Source: Mycobacterium hubeiense (GTDB taxonomy: Bacteria > Actinomycetota > Actinomycetes > Mycobacteriales > Mycobacteriaceae). Taken from it: a stretch of DNA of 64,000 nucleotides. The position numbers were made by a program, and so were the translations under genes. The DNA is taken from NCBI RefSeq assembly GCF_002838065.1, contig NZ_PIZU01000013.1, positions 1 through 64,000 on the forward strand, read 5' to 3'. Under the pieces are notes generated by a model. The model did no database searches. It saw only the letters and a list, made by a program, of their open reading frames with translations, and was not told where the DNA came from. Each line of letters opens with the position of its first letter. Within the stretch, counting starts at the first letter, position 1. Positions 17,843-26,511 of the stretch are shown here, in pieces.

Positions 17843-18088
17843 GTGGACACTCCGCCGGGACGCCGCGTGCTCGCTGAGCTGGCGAACGAGTTCGCGGCCG
17901 TACGGGTGTCGTTGGACGAAAGCGGCAACGGCCCGCGTCTGCTCGTGGAGGACCTCGAAAGCGGCGAAGAGGTGTTCCTGTGTCCCCTGGAGCTGGCCAG
18001 CTTCACATTGGCCACGCCGGAAGACCGCGAAGAGTGGCTGCGCGTGGGCAACTACCGGGCTGAACGTCGGCCCAAGGGACAAGCGTGA
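17843..18088 (+). CDS. Small acidic protein of unknown function
   Basis: An 81-residue hypothetical protein rich in Glu, Asp and Leu with no Cys, signal peptide or membrane segment. The GTG start at 17843 is inferred from where codon use and composition become coding-like; the ribosome-binding site is weak. Its stop overlaps the GTG of the following Ltp-like gene as GTGA, so it heads the long plus-strand dioxygenase operon. Comparable small genes precede other Ltp/dioxygenase modules only in the sense of position; I do not recognise the family. Confidence 0.6.
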   Translation: MDTPPGRRVLAELANEFAAVRVSLDESGNGPRLLVEDLESGEEVFLCPLELASFTLATPEDREEWLRVGNYRAERRPKGQA

Positions 18089-19239
18089 GCACCCCGGCCG
18101 TCGACCTGGTCGGACTGGGCATGACCAAGATGTCGCTTCGGCCCGGCAGCGCCCCGCTCGAATTGGCCGCCCAGGCAAGCGCCGCCGCACTCTCCGACGC
18201 CGGCATCGGACATGCCGAAGTCGACGGGCTTCTGGTGGGCTCCTCGCAAGGCGTACGGCCCGACCGGCTCGGCGTCGGTTTCGCCGCGCAGGGCGGCTTC
18301 TCGGATCTGCGCCTGCTGGAGCACGTCGAGATCAAGGGTGCGACGACCGTCGCGATGATCCAGCGCGCCCGCCACGCGATCACTACTGGCGAGGCGTGCA
18401 CCGTGCTGTGCGTGTTCGCCGACGCGCCGCTCGTGGCAGGGCGGGGGGCAGGTTCGACTTACGCGCGAAGTGGCGGCAACGTCGGTGTACGGGGGCTGGA
18501 AAGGGCCTCGGGCCTCCTTGGGTCGGTGCCTACCTATGCACTGCTGACCCAGCGGTGGCTGCACGTGACCGGCACAGGCACCGACGCACTGCGGACGGTG
18601 GCCACCACCGCACGCACGTGGGCGCAAGGCAATCCCGATGCCGTCAACCGTGAACCGCTCGACGACGCCGGCTACGACGCCAGCCCGGCGATCGCCGAGC
18701 CGTTGCGGTTGCTGGACTGTGCGCGGCCGGTGAACGGGGCGGTCGCGGTCGTGCTGACTGGCCGCAGTTCGGTTGGCAATCAACGAGTTCGGGTACGCGG
18801 TATCGGCCGACATCATCCGGTGCGGCGACGGCGTGCGGGAGCCGAGTCATGGTTCGGGGGCGGCGGTCAGGCAGTGGACGACGCGCTCGAGCAGGCCCGC
18901 ATGACGCGGTCCGACCTCCACGTCGCCGAACTCTACGACCCGTTCTCGATCGTGACCCTGGTACTGCTCGACGAGTACAAGCTCACCGGCGACGTACCGG
19001 CCGGCAACTTCGTGCGTGGCGGGCACACCGGGCCAGGCGGCACGCTGCCAACCAACACCGGCGGCGGGCAGCTCTCCGGTTTCTACCTCCAGGGCATGAC
19101 ACCCCTGGCCGAAGCGGTGATCCAACTTCGCGGCGCCGGCGGCGAACGCCAGGTCCCGGCCGCCACCGTCGCGCTGGTCGGCGGTATCGGCGGCCGTCTC
19201 GACCACCACGCCGCGCTGGTGTTGGAGCGGGCGGCATGA
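18085..19239 (+). CDS. Ltp-like thiolase-fold protein (candidate aldolase)
   Basis: A 384-residue thiolase-superfamily protein lacking the nucleophilic Cys (VEIKGATTVAMIQ in that region). It retains both Ltp2-type tyrosines: one in ELYDPFSIV and one in GGQLSGFYLQGM, aligned with GGQLSEAY of the protein at 2369-3568. The gene overlaps the DUF35 gene by 4 bp (ATGA), so the two products probably form an aldolase complex. Linkage to ring-hydroxylating dioxygenase subunits immediately downstream suggests the same substrate undergoes C-C cleavage and ring hydroxylation. Reaction inferred. Confidence 0.87.
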   Translation: MSTPAVDLVGLGMTKMSLRPGSAPLELAAQASAAALSDAGIGHAEVDGLLVGSSQGVRPDRLGVGFAAQGGFSDLRLLEHVEIKGATTVAMIQRARHAITTGEACTVLCVFADAPLVAGRGAGSTYARSGGNVGVRGLERASGLLGSVPTYALLTQRWLHVTGTGTDALRTVATTARTWAQGNPDAVNREPLDDAGYDASPAIAEPLRLLDCARPVNGAVAVVLTGRSSVGNQRVRVRGIGRHHPVRRRRAGAESWFGGGGQAVDDALEQARMTRSDLHVAELYDPFSIVTLVLLDEYKLTGDVPAGNFVRGGHTGPGGTLPTNTGGGQLSGFYLQGMTPLAEAVIQLRGAGGERQVPAATVALVGGIGGRLDHHAALVLERAA

Positions 19240-19694
19240 GCGCCGTCGTCAAGCCGACCGAGCAGACGGTGGACGACTGGTTACTCGACCCGTCGCTCGC
19301 GCCTCTGGCCGCCGACGACCCGCTGGCACCGCTCTATCGAGCGACGAATCGCGGTGAGCTCGCGCTGCCGTTCTGCGCCGCGTGCGCGCAAACCCTCGAC
19401 CTCGACCAGGAAATCTGCGACAACTGCGGATCGACTGAAAGCACCTGGCGCACTGTCGAACTGCGCGGCACAGTTCACACCGCCACCCTGATGCATCGGT
19501 GCGAGCCCGGGCTGGTGCGCACACAACACCCCTACCCCATCGTCGACGTCGAACTGGCGAGCGGGCATCGATTGATCATGACGACCACACTGCCCATGAG
19601 CACGACCCCGGCCATCGGCAGCGCCGTGCACATCGGATTCCGTCGGCTCGGCGACGTTGCAATACCAGCCATCGACACCCTGGAGGACGAGTGA
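19236..19694 (+). CDS. DUF35 OB-fold zinc-ribbon protein, Ltp partner
   Basis: A 152-residue DUF35 protein: an N-terminal helical part, a four-Cys zinc ribbon (CAACAQTLDLDQEICDNC) and an OB fold ending in FRRLGDVAIPAI. The ATG overlaps the stop of the Ltp-like gene as ATGA, and its own stop overlaps the GTG of the dioxygenase alpha gene. Role as for ChsH2-type partners: acyl-CoA binding and complex formation with the thiolase-fold aldolase. The frame is open upstream but there it is the Ltp-like gene read in another frame. Confidence 0.88.
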   Translation: MSAVVKPTEQTVDDWLLDPSLAPLAADDPLAPLYRATNRGELALPFCAACAQTLDLDQEICDNCGSTESTWRTVELRGTVHTATLMHRCEPGLVRTQHPYPIVDVELASGHRLIMTTTLPMSTTPAIGSAVHIGFRRLGDVAIPAIDTLEDE

Positions 19695-20986
19695 CCACAC
19701 TCGAATCAGCGCCCCCACTCGACGAATTCGACGTGACCAACATCGTTCAACGCGACCGCGTGCACGGGTCGGTCTACACGTCGGACGAGATCTTTCGCCG
19801 CGAAATGGACACCATCTTCAAGACGGGCTGGGTGTATGTGGCGCACGAGAGTGAGGTGAGCGAGCGCGGCGACTATCTCACCAGAATGATCGGCTACGAC
19901 CCGGTCGTCGTGGTGCGCGGCAAGGACGGCGTCGTGCGAGTCGTGCTCAACCGGTGTACGCACCGCGCCAACAAACTGTGCAACGCCGAGAAGGGCAACG
20001 CGAACTCGTTTCGCTGCCCCTACCACGGCTGGACGTTCAACAACACCGGTGCGCTGCAAGGCGTTCCGATGCGGGAAGGCTACGGGGAGGCGTTCAACGA
20101 GATCCGCTCCGAGCTGGGACTGGCCCAGGCACCACGGGTCGACAGCTACGGCGGCTTCATCTTCGCCTCGCTGGCGGCAGAAGGCATCTCGCTGCGCGAA
20201 CACCTCGGCAACGCGACACACGCCATCGACCGGCTACTCAACCTCTCCCCGAACCGCCAGATCGACCTGCGGGCGAACTGGATGAAGCACCTGCACCACG
20301 CCAACTGGAAGATGGTGGTGGAGAACAACGTCGACGGTTACCACGCGCTGTTCACGCACGCCTCGGTGTACGACGCGATCAAGCCCGCGAAGGTGTCACA
20401 CGTACCGACCAAGGTCGACGTGCTCGTTCGCGACCTGGGCAACGGCCACTCCGAGATCGACTACAGCGACGAATACCGCAAGCTCGACGAGGAATTCGTC
20501 TGGTACGGCCGCATCCCACGAGCCAAGCTCGCCTCCTACGTCGATGCGTTGGAGAAGGCCTACGGTCCCGAACAGGCGCACGACGCGCTGGTGGTGGGTC
20601 CACCTCACACGCTGATCTGGCCCAACCTGTTCTTGGCGGAAATGAACGTGATGTTCGTCGAGCCACAGGCCCCTGATCGCACCATCGCCTACACCACCGC
20701 GGTGCTGATCCCGGGTCAGGACGAGTTGAACGAACGCACGCTGCGGCGCTCCGAGGGGGCCATGGGTCCTGCGGGGTTCCTGATCGCCGACGACGGCGAG
20801 ATCGGCATGCGCAACCAGGCGGGCCTGGCCGCCGAACTGCCCGAGTGGCTGGTGCTGGCGCGCGGCGTTGAAAACGACATCACCGACGACAGCGGAATCA
20901 TCAACCGGGACAAGAGCGCTGAGACACCGCAACGCGGGTTCTATGCCCAGTGGGCCGCGGTCGTCGGCGGAGGGGCGCGCACGTGA
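19691..20986 (+). CDS. Aromatic ring-hydroxylating dioxygenase, alpha subunit
   Basis: A 431-residue large oxygenase subunit. The Rieske [2Fe-2S] ligands are C89, H91, C109 and H112 (RCTHRANKLC and CPYHGWTF); the mononuclear iron region is ENNVDGYHALFTH with bridging Asp215 and ligands His218 and His223. The enzyme would add O2 to an aromatic ring to form a cis-diol, with electrons from a ferredoxin and reductase not encoded in this operon. The GTG start overlaps the DUF35 stop by 4 bp and the stop overlaps the beta subunit GTG. Substrate unknown; the CoA-centred operon suggests an aromatic acid or acyl-CoA-derived ring. Confidence 0.94.
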   Translation: MTTLESAPPLDEFDVTNIVQRDRVHGSVYTSDEIFRREMDTIFKTGWVYVAHESEVSERGDYLTRMIGYDPVVVVRGKDGVVRVVLNRCTHRANKLCNAEKGNANSFRCPYHGWTFNNTGALQGVPMREGYGEAFNEIRSELGLAQAPRVDSYGGFIFASLAAEGISLREHLGNATHAIDRLLNLSPNRQIDLRANWMKHLHHANWKMVVENNVDGYHALFTHASVYDAIKPAKVSHVPTKVDVLVRDLGNGHSEIDYSDEYRKLDEEFVWYGRIPRAKLASYVDALEKAYGPEQAHDALVVGPPHTLIWPNLFLAEMNVMFVEPQAPDRTIAYTTAVLIPGQDELNERTLRRSEGAMGPAGFLIADDGEIGMRNQAGLAAELPEWLVLARGVENDITDDSGIINRDKSAETPQRGFYAQWAAVVGGGART

Positions 20987-21507
20987 CCGTCAACGCTGCA
21001 TCAGAAGACGCCCAGACCCGTCCCGCGCTGCGGCCGGTTCCGGATCCCGAAATCCTGGCCTTCCTGTATCTGGAGGCTCGGCTCGCCGACGAAGGCCGCT
21101 ACTCGGAGTGGGAATCGCTGTGGGCCGATGACGACGACACCGTCGAATACCGAGTCCCCATGCATCCCGACGACGATCCGCGCACAACCCTGGCCTACAT
21201 CAACGACAACCGGCGGCGCATCAAGAGCCGGGTGGCTCAGCTCAACACCGGCAATCGGCACTCGCAAACCCCGCCGTCGGTCATGCGACGCGTCGTGTCC
21301 AACAGCGAGGTGGTCGCCGAGGACGCCGATACCGTCACCGTCGAGTCCAACTTCGCTTTGTTCGAATACCGTTTCCGCCAACGCTTCTGGGCCGGTCGCG
21401 TCATCCATACGATTCGCCGGACGGCGGATGGCCCACGGCTGGTCCGCAAGGTCGTGCACCTGGTCGACGCGGGCGGTCCGGTCGAGACATTGGCATTTTT
21501 GATCTGA
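20983..21507 (+). CDS. Aromatic ring-hydroxylating dioxygenase, beta subunit
   Basis: A 174-residue small subunit of the SnoaL-like/ring-hydroxylating beta family; AFLYLEARLADEGRYSEWES and the C-terminal RTADGPRLVRKVVHLVDA match the fold. It has a structural role in the alpha3beta3 hexamer. The GTG start overlaps the alpha stop by 4 bp, and its TGA shares one base with the FadD ATG (TGATG), so stoichiometric translation is likely. The beta subunit supports a true dioxygenase rather than a KshA-like monooxygenase. Confidence 0.92.
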   Translation: MTVNAASEDAQTRPALRPVPDPEILAFLYLEARLADEGRYSEWESLWADDDDTVEYRVPMHPDDDPRTTLAYINDNRRRIKSRVAQLNTGNRHSQTPPSVMRRVVSNSEVVAEDADTVTVESNFALFEYRFRQRFWAGRVIHTIRRTADGPRLVRKVVHLVDAGGPVETLAFLI

Positions 21508-23039
21508 TGCTCATCGGAGATATCGCCACCAACAACGCGCGCCGCTACCCGCGCAAGCGGGCCCTCGTCGACGCCGACCGGGTACACACCTGGCCCCAGG
21601 TCGACGAGCGGGCCCGCCGGCTGGCCGGCTACCTCGCCGGGCAGGGCCTGGCACCCGGCGACCGCGTGATGGTGATCGCGCGCAACTGCATCGAGTGGCC
21701 CGAAATCTCGTTCGGCCTGGCCAAGGCGGGGCTGATCGCGGTGCCGGTGAACATCCGGCTAGCGCCCGACGAGGTGGCTCATGTCCGCGATGACTGCGGC
21801 GCACGAGCCGTGATCGTCCATGCCGACCAGTACGAAACGTTCGCCGGTGAAATCGACGGCCTTGATGTCGTACTGACCGTCGGCGATGAATACGAATCCG
21901 CGCTAGCCGCAACCGAACCCGTCGCGCCGCCGGTCACCGTCTCGCCCGACGACGTCGCAGTGATCCTCTACACCAGCGGCACCACCGGACGCGCCAAGGG
22001 CGTGATGCACACCCACCGCGGTCTGCTCTACCAGGCGGCGGACACCAACCTGGTGACCGAGGCCAACCGCTCCGACGTCATGCTGGCCACCACCCCGTTC
22101 TTTACGGCGGGCGGCATGGTGCGCACCGTGTCCTGGCTCTACCTCGGCCAGACGATGGTGATACACCAGCGTTTCGACCCGCAGGCGGTGATCGACGAGA
22201 TCGAGCGCAGCGCAATCACTTTCACCACGTTCATCCCGACCATGCTGCAGAGGACACTGGCCATCCTGGAGAACGGCCCGCGACGCGACATGTCCAGCCT
22301 GCGCCGGATCTCCTACGGATCAGCGCCGGTTCCCCCCGGCCTGGCCCGCAAGGCCATGGACCTGCTCGGCTGCGACCTGCAGCAGCGCTACGGGCTCACC
22401 GAGTGCGGTGGGCAGGCAACCATTCTCACGCCGCAGGATCACCGTGACATCGTCGCGGGCCGGACATCGATCGCCACCTCGTGCGGGCGGGAAACCCCGA
22501 TGTGCGCGATCCGCGTCGTCGACAACGATGGACACGAGGCCGCAGTCGAAGACGTCGGCGAGATTGTCATCGTCAGCCCCGCCAACGCCGTCGGCTATTG
22601 GAACCTGCCCGAGCAGACGGCGGAGACATTCCGCCCCGACGGGCTGCGTACGGGCGATCTGGGCTACCTGGACGCCGACGGATACCTGCACATCACCGGC
22701 CGTCGTACCGACCTCATCATCTCCGGTGGCTTCAACGTCTACCCCGCGGAGATCGAGCGGGTCATCGGGCAGCACCCCGGGGTGGACCTCGTCGCGGTGG
22801 TCGGCGTGCCGGATGCCGAGTGGGGCGAGACGCCCGTCGCGGTGGTGATCCCCAAGTCCCACGTCCAGGACCGGGCGGCGCTCACCGATGAGCTTGCCAG
22901 GCTGTGCCGCGCGGAGTTGGCCGGCTACAAACAGCCGCGCCGATTCGAGTACCGCGACGAGTTCCCGCTCGGGCCGGCGGGCAAGATTCTCAAACGCGAG
23001 ATCGCTAACCAGGTTAGACATGTAGGATCGGGCGCGTGA
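21507..23039 (+). CDS. Acyl-CoA synthetase (FadD-like)
   Basis: A 510-residue AMP-binding ligase with the P-loop motif ILYTSGTTGRAKGVMH, the YGLTECGG motif, the hinge GGFNVYPAEIE and the C-terminal catalytic lysine in GPAGKILKREI. It would thioesterify the acid substrate of this operon with CoA. The ATG overlaps the beta-subunit stop by one base. Position directly after the dioxygenase genes suggests the dioxygenase product or precursor is a carboxylic acid; whether activation precedes ring attack cannot be told from order alone. Confidence 0.93.
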   Translation: MLIGDIATNNARRYPRKRALVDADRVHTWPQVDERARRLAGYLAGQGLAPGDRVMVIARNCIEWPEISFGLAKAGLIAVPVNIRLAPDEVAHVRDDCGARAVIVHADQYETFAGEIDGLDVVLTVGDEYESALAATEPVAPPVTVSPDDVAVILYTSGTTGRAKGVMHTHRGLLYQAADTNLVTEANRSDVMLATTPFFTAGGMVRTVSWLYLGQTMVIHQRFDPQAVIDEIERSAITFTTFIPTMLQRTLAILENGPRRDMSSLRRISYGSAPVPPGLARKAMDLLGCDLQQRYGLTECGGQATILTPQDHRDIVAGRTSIATSCGRETPMCAIRVVDNDGHEAAVEDVGEIVIVSPANAVGYWNLPEQTAETFRPDGLRTGDLGYLDADGYLHITGRRTDLIISGGFNVYPAEIERVIGQHPGVDLVAVVGVPDAEWGETPVAVVIPKSHVQDRAALTDELARLCRAELAGYKQPRRFEYRDEFPLGPAGKILKREIANQVRHVGSGA

Positions 23040-23821
23040 CTGACGTGGACAGCCTGCAGACCATCGAGTTCCAGGTGAGCGATCATGTAGCCACGGTGGC
23101 GCTCAACCGGCCCGAGAAGCTGAACAGCTTCACCGAGCAGATGGCCGCCGAGCTCGCCACGGTGTGGGCGCGGGTCCGCGACGACGACGACATCCGGGTC
23201 GCGGTGCTGTGCGCCAACGGCGACCGGGCTTTCTGCACCGGCATCGATGTGTCCGAGGGAACGTGGTGGACCCACAAATCCATCTTCAACCAGGAAGACC
23301 CCGGAGAGCTGCTGGGACCGAAGGCGCACCGGGTGTGGAAGCCGGTGATAGCGGCGCTGCACGGCATCGTGGCAGGCGGTGCAATGTACTTCGTCAACGA
23401 ATGCGACTTCGCGATCTGTAGTGAAACGGCAACCTTCTTCGATCCGCACGCCAACGCCGGTATCGTCTCCGCGCTGGAACCGATGGGCATGCTCGCCCTC
23501 GGGGTGCCCTACGGCGAGGTGATGCGGTGGGCGCTGCTGGGCAGCGAAGAACGGATGTCGGCACAGACCGCTCTGCGAATCGGCATCGTGACCGAAGTAG
23601 TCCCCGACGATCAGTTGCGCGCGCGGGCAACCGAATTGGCGTGTGAAATCGCCGCGCGTCGGCCCCTCGGGGTCCAGGGCACGGTCCGCGCCATGTGGGA
23701 GGCTCGCGACCTGCCGCCCAGCACCGCCGCGCGCCACGGAAAGTTCTACACGGATCTGGGCAACGCCGGAGCAGGGCGGACCGACTCCCGTGCCAACAAG
23801 AAGGCGCCGCGCATCCGATGA
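23036..23821 (+). CDS. Enoyl-CoA hydratase/isomerase family protein
   Basis: A 261-residue crotonase-fold protein with the oxyanion segments RAFCTGIDVSEG and GIVAGGAMYFVNECDF. The positions of the two classical hydratase glutamates are not the canonical ELA and PE motifs, so hydration, isomerisation or ring hydrolysis are all possible. The GTG start overlaps the FadD stop by 4 bp. C-terminal basic tail (TDSRANKKAPRIR). Probably acts on the CoA thioester made by the adjacent FadD. Confidence 0.88.
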   Translation: MTDVDSLQTIEFQVSDHVATVALNRPEKLNSFTEQMAAELATVWARVRDDDDIRVAVLCANGDRAFCTGIDVSEGTWWTHKSIFNQEDPGELLGPKAHRVWKPVIAALHGIVAGGAMYFVNECDFAICSETATFFDPHANAGIVSALEPMGMLALGVPYGEVMRWALLGSEERMSAQTALRIGIVTEVVPDDQLRARATELACEIAARRPLGVQGTVRAMWEARDLPPSTAARHGKFYTDLGNAGAGRTDSRANKKAPRIR

Positions 23822-23834
23822 GGAGATGGTCGAG

Positions 23835-25325
23835 ATGACCGACACCACCACCGAACAACTGGTGCACTTCGATCTGGTGATCGGAGGCGAGTCAGTCGCG
23901 GCCGAATCGGGACGTACATACGACAGCATCGATCCGTACACCGCGCTGCCGTGGGCGCGCGTGCCTGACTGCGGGCCGGCTGACGTGGATCGTGCGGTGG
24001 CCGCCGCGCGCGCCGCGTTGCGTGGGCCTTGGGGTCAGTTGACCGCTACCGCGCGGGGAAAACTCTTGTGGCGGTTGGGCGAGCTCATCGCACGCGAGGC
24101 GGAGAATCTGGCCGAGTTGGAGGTCCGCGACGGCGGCAAGCTGACCCGCGAGATGGTCGGCCAAATGAAGGCGCTGCCGGACTATTACTTCTACTACGCC
24201 GGGCTGGCCGACAAGCTGGAGGGCGAAGTCGTCCCGGTCGACAAGCCCAACTTCTTCGTCTACACGCGCCACGAGCCGGTCGGCGTGGTCGGTGCGATCA
24301 CCCCGTGGAACTCACCCCTGCTGCTGCTGACGTGGAAGCTCGCCGCCGGGCTGGCGGCAGGGTGCACCTTTGTCGTCAAGCCAAGCGACCACACGCCGGC
24401 GTCGACGCTCGCATTCGCAAAGTTGTTCGCCGAGACCGGTTTTCCGCCTGGCGTCATCAACGTCGTCACCGGCTGGGGCCCGCAGACCGGCGCTGCCTTG
24501 GCCTCACACCCTGGCGTCGACAAGATCGCGTTCACCGGGTCGACCGCCACCGGCATCCAGGTCGGCAAGGCCGCGATCGCCAACATGACCCGCTTCACCT
24601 TGGAGTTGGGCGGAAAGTCCGCACAGGTGGTGTTCGACGACGCCGACCTGGACGCTGCCGCCAACGGCGTGATCGCCGGCGTCTTCGCCGCGACCGGCCA
24701 GACCTGCCTGGCGGGCTCGCGCCTGCTCGTCCACGAGCGCGTCGCCGACGCTCTGGTCGAGCGCATCGTCGCCCGCGCGTCGACCATCAAGCTTGGGGAC
24801 CCCAAGGATCCGGCGACCGAGATGGGGCCGGTGTCGAACAAGCCGCAGTACGAAAAGGTGTTGTCGCACTTCGCCTCTGCCCGCGAACAGGGCGCGACGG
24901 TGGCCTATGGCGGCGAACCGGCCAGCGAGCTAGGCGGCTTCTTCGTCAAGCCGACGGTGCTGACCCGTGTCGATCGTTCCATGCGGGCCGTCGCCGAGGA
25001 GGTGTTCGGGCCCGTGCTCGCAGTGATGACCTTCGCCGACGAGGATGAGGCCATCGCTGCGGCCAACGACACCGAGTTCGGGTTGGCCGCAGGCGTGTGG
25101 ACCAAGGACGTCCACCGCGCACACCGGGTGGCGGCGAAGCTGCGTGCAGGCACGGTGTGGGTGAACGCCTATCGCGTTGTCGCACCGCATGTTCCGTTCG
25201 GAGGCATGGGTTATAGCGGCATCGGCCGCGAAAACGGCATCGACGCAGTGAAGGACTTCACCGAGACCAAGGCGGTGTGGGTGGAACTGACCGGGGCGAC
25301 CCGGGACCCGTTCACCCTCGGCTGA
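23835..25325 (+). CDS. Aldehyde dehydrogenase (NAD(P)-dependent)
   Basis: A 496-residue ALDH with Glu257 in LELGGKSAQVVF and nucleophile Cys291 in GQTCLAGSR, both intact, and the FTGSTATG nucleotide-binding turn. ATG at 23835 was chosen because AGGAG at 23821-23825 is 9 bases upstream; ATG at 23826 abuts that site and is unlikely, and the further open upstream frame overlaps the crotonase gene. In this operon it may oxidise the aldehyde released by the Ltp/DUF35 pair; the first Ltp module (2369) is likewise followed by an ALDH gene, which supports that pairing. Confidence 0.93.
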   Translation: MTDTTTEQLVHFDLVIGGESVAAESGRTYDSIDPYTALPWARVPDCGPADVDRAVAAARAALRGPWGQLTATARGKLLWRLGELIAREAENLAELEVRDGGKLTREMVGQMKALPDYYFYYAGLADKLEGEVVPVDKPNFFVYTRHEPVGVVGAITPWNSPLLLLTWKLAAGLAAGCTFVVKPSDHTPASTLAFAKLFAETGFPPGVINVVTGWGPQTGAALASHPGVDKIAFTGSTATGIQVGKAAIANMTRFTLELGGKSAQVVFDDADLDAAANGVIAGVFAATGQTCLAGSRLLVHERVADALVERIVARASTIKLGDPKDPATEMGPVSNKPQYEKVLSHFASAREQGATVAYGGEPASELGGFFVKPTVLTRVDRSMRAVAEEVFGPVLAVMTFADEDEAIAAANDTEFGLAAGVWTKDVHRAHRVAAKLRAGTVWVNAYRVVAPHVPFGGMGYSGIGRENGIDAVKDFTETKAVWVELTGATRDPFTLG

Positions 25326-25348
25326 GCGTCTGAAACAGGAGCGACCAC

Positions 25349-26503
25349 ATGGACACCGGCGCCTGGGAACTGCCCAACGAACTCGTGCTGCTCCGCGATA
25401 CGGTGCGCCGTTTCATGGATGCCCACGTGCATCCGATCGAAGAGAAGCTGGACCACGACACCGTGGGGCTTCCTCGCGACCGGCTCGTCGAATTGCAGGC
25501 CAAGGCACGCGAGCTCGGACTGTGGGCCTTGCAGACGCCCGAACAATACGGCGGCGCCGGACTCAGTGTGCTCGGGCAGGTGGTGGTTGCCGAGGAAGCC
25601 GCGAAATGCCGGATGGGCGCGTTCTTTCCGGCCCTCGGCGCATTTGGCGGCAACCCGCCCAACATCATGTTCAAGGCTTCGCCAGAGCAGTTCGCGAAGT
25701 ACGCCCAACCGATCATCGACGGGACGATGACCAAGGCCTACACCGCAATCACCGAGGCTTCCGGCGGATCCGATCCGGCGCGGGCCATCCAGCTCAAGGC
25801 GGTCCGCGAGGGCGACAGCTATGTGCTCAACGGCTCCAAGATGTGGATCTCTCACGCCCCCGATGCCGACTGGGGCGTCGTCTACGCACGCACCGGCGAG
25901 GGTCGCAATGGAATCTCGGCCTTCATCGTCGAGAAGGACACCCCCGGGCTCACCTTCAGCCGCATCCCGGTGATGGCCTCCTTCGCTCCCTATGAGCTTC
26001 ATTTCGACAATGTGCGGATACCGGCCGAACAACTGGTCGGAGCGGACGGCCAGGGCTTCGCGCTGGCCAGCGACTTCCTGGTGCACGGCCGCATCGTCTA
26101 TGCCGCGGGCCCGATCGGCATCGCGCAGTCAGCGCTCGACATGGCGTGCCAATGGGCCAGGGACCGCGACGTTTTCGGCGGTCGGCTCGCCGACAAGCAA
26201 GGAATCCAATGGATGCTCGTCGACAGTGAAGTGGAGCTACGCGCAGCCCGACTGTTGGTGTACCAAGCCGCATGGAACGCCGACCTCGGCCGCAACGTCC
26301 GCGTCGACGCGTCGGTCGCCAAGATGTACGGCACCGAGGCCGCCTACAAGGTGCTCGACCGATGCATCCAGATTCACGGTGCCCTCGGCATCTCCACCGA
26401 GCTTCCATTGGAACGGTGGTTCCGCGACCTGCGCGTCAAACGACTCGGCGAAGGTGCCACCGAGGTTCAGCGCGAAATCATCGCCCGTTCGTTGGTCAAG
26501 TAG
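25349..26503 (+). CDS. Acyl-CoA dehydrogenase
   Basis: A 384-residue ACAD. The FAD/substrate segment reads AYTAITEASGGSDPARA and the C-terminal signature GEGATEVQREIIARSL keeps a Glu at the medium-chain-type base position; the alternative helix-G position has Gly (LVHGRIVYAAG). It is therefore a self-sufficient homotetramer type, unlike the paired ACADs elsewhere in the window. The ATG has CAGGAG 7 bases upstream, 23 bases after the ALDH stop. Would desaturate the operon's acyl-CoA intermediate. Confidence 0.92.
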   Translation: MDTGAWELPNELVLLRDTVRRFMDAHVHPIEEKLDHDTVGLPRDRLVELQAKARELGLWALQTPEQYGGAGLSVLGQVVVAEEAAKCRMGAFFPALGAFGGNPPNIMFKASPEQFAKYAQPIIDGTMTKAYTAITEASGGSDPARAIQLKAVREGDSYVLNGSKMWISHAPDADWGVVYARTGEGRNGISAFIVEKDTPGLTFSRIPVMASFAPYELHFDNVRIPAEQLVGADGQGFALASDFLVHGRIVYAAGPIGIAQSALDMACQWARDRDVFGGRLADKQGIQWMLVDSEVELRAARLLVYQAAWNADLGRNVRVDASVAKMYGTEAAYKVLDRCIQIHGALGISTELPLERWFRDLRVKRLGEGATEVQREIIARSLVK

Positions 26504-26511
26504 GGAGTGTC

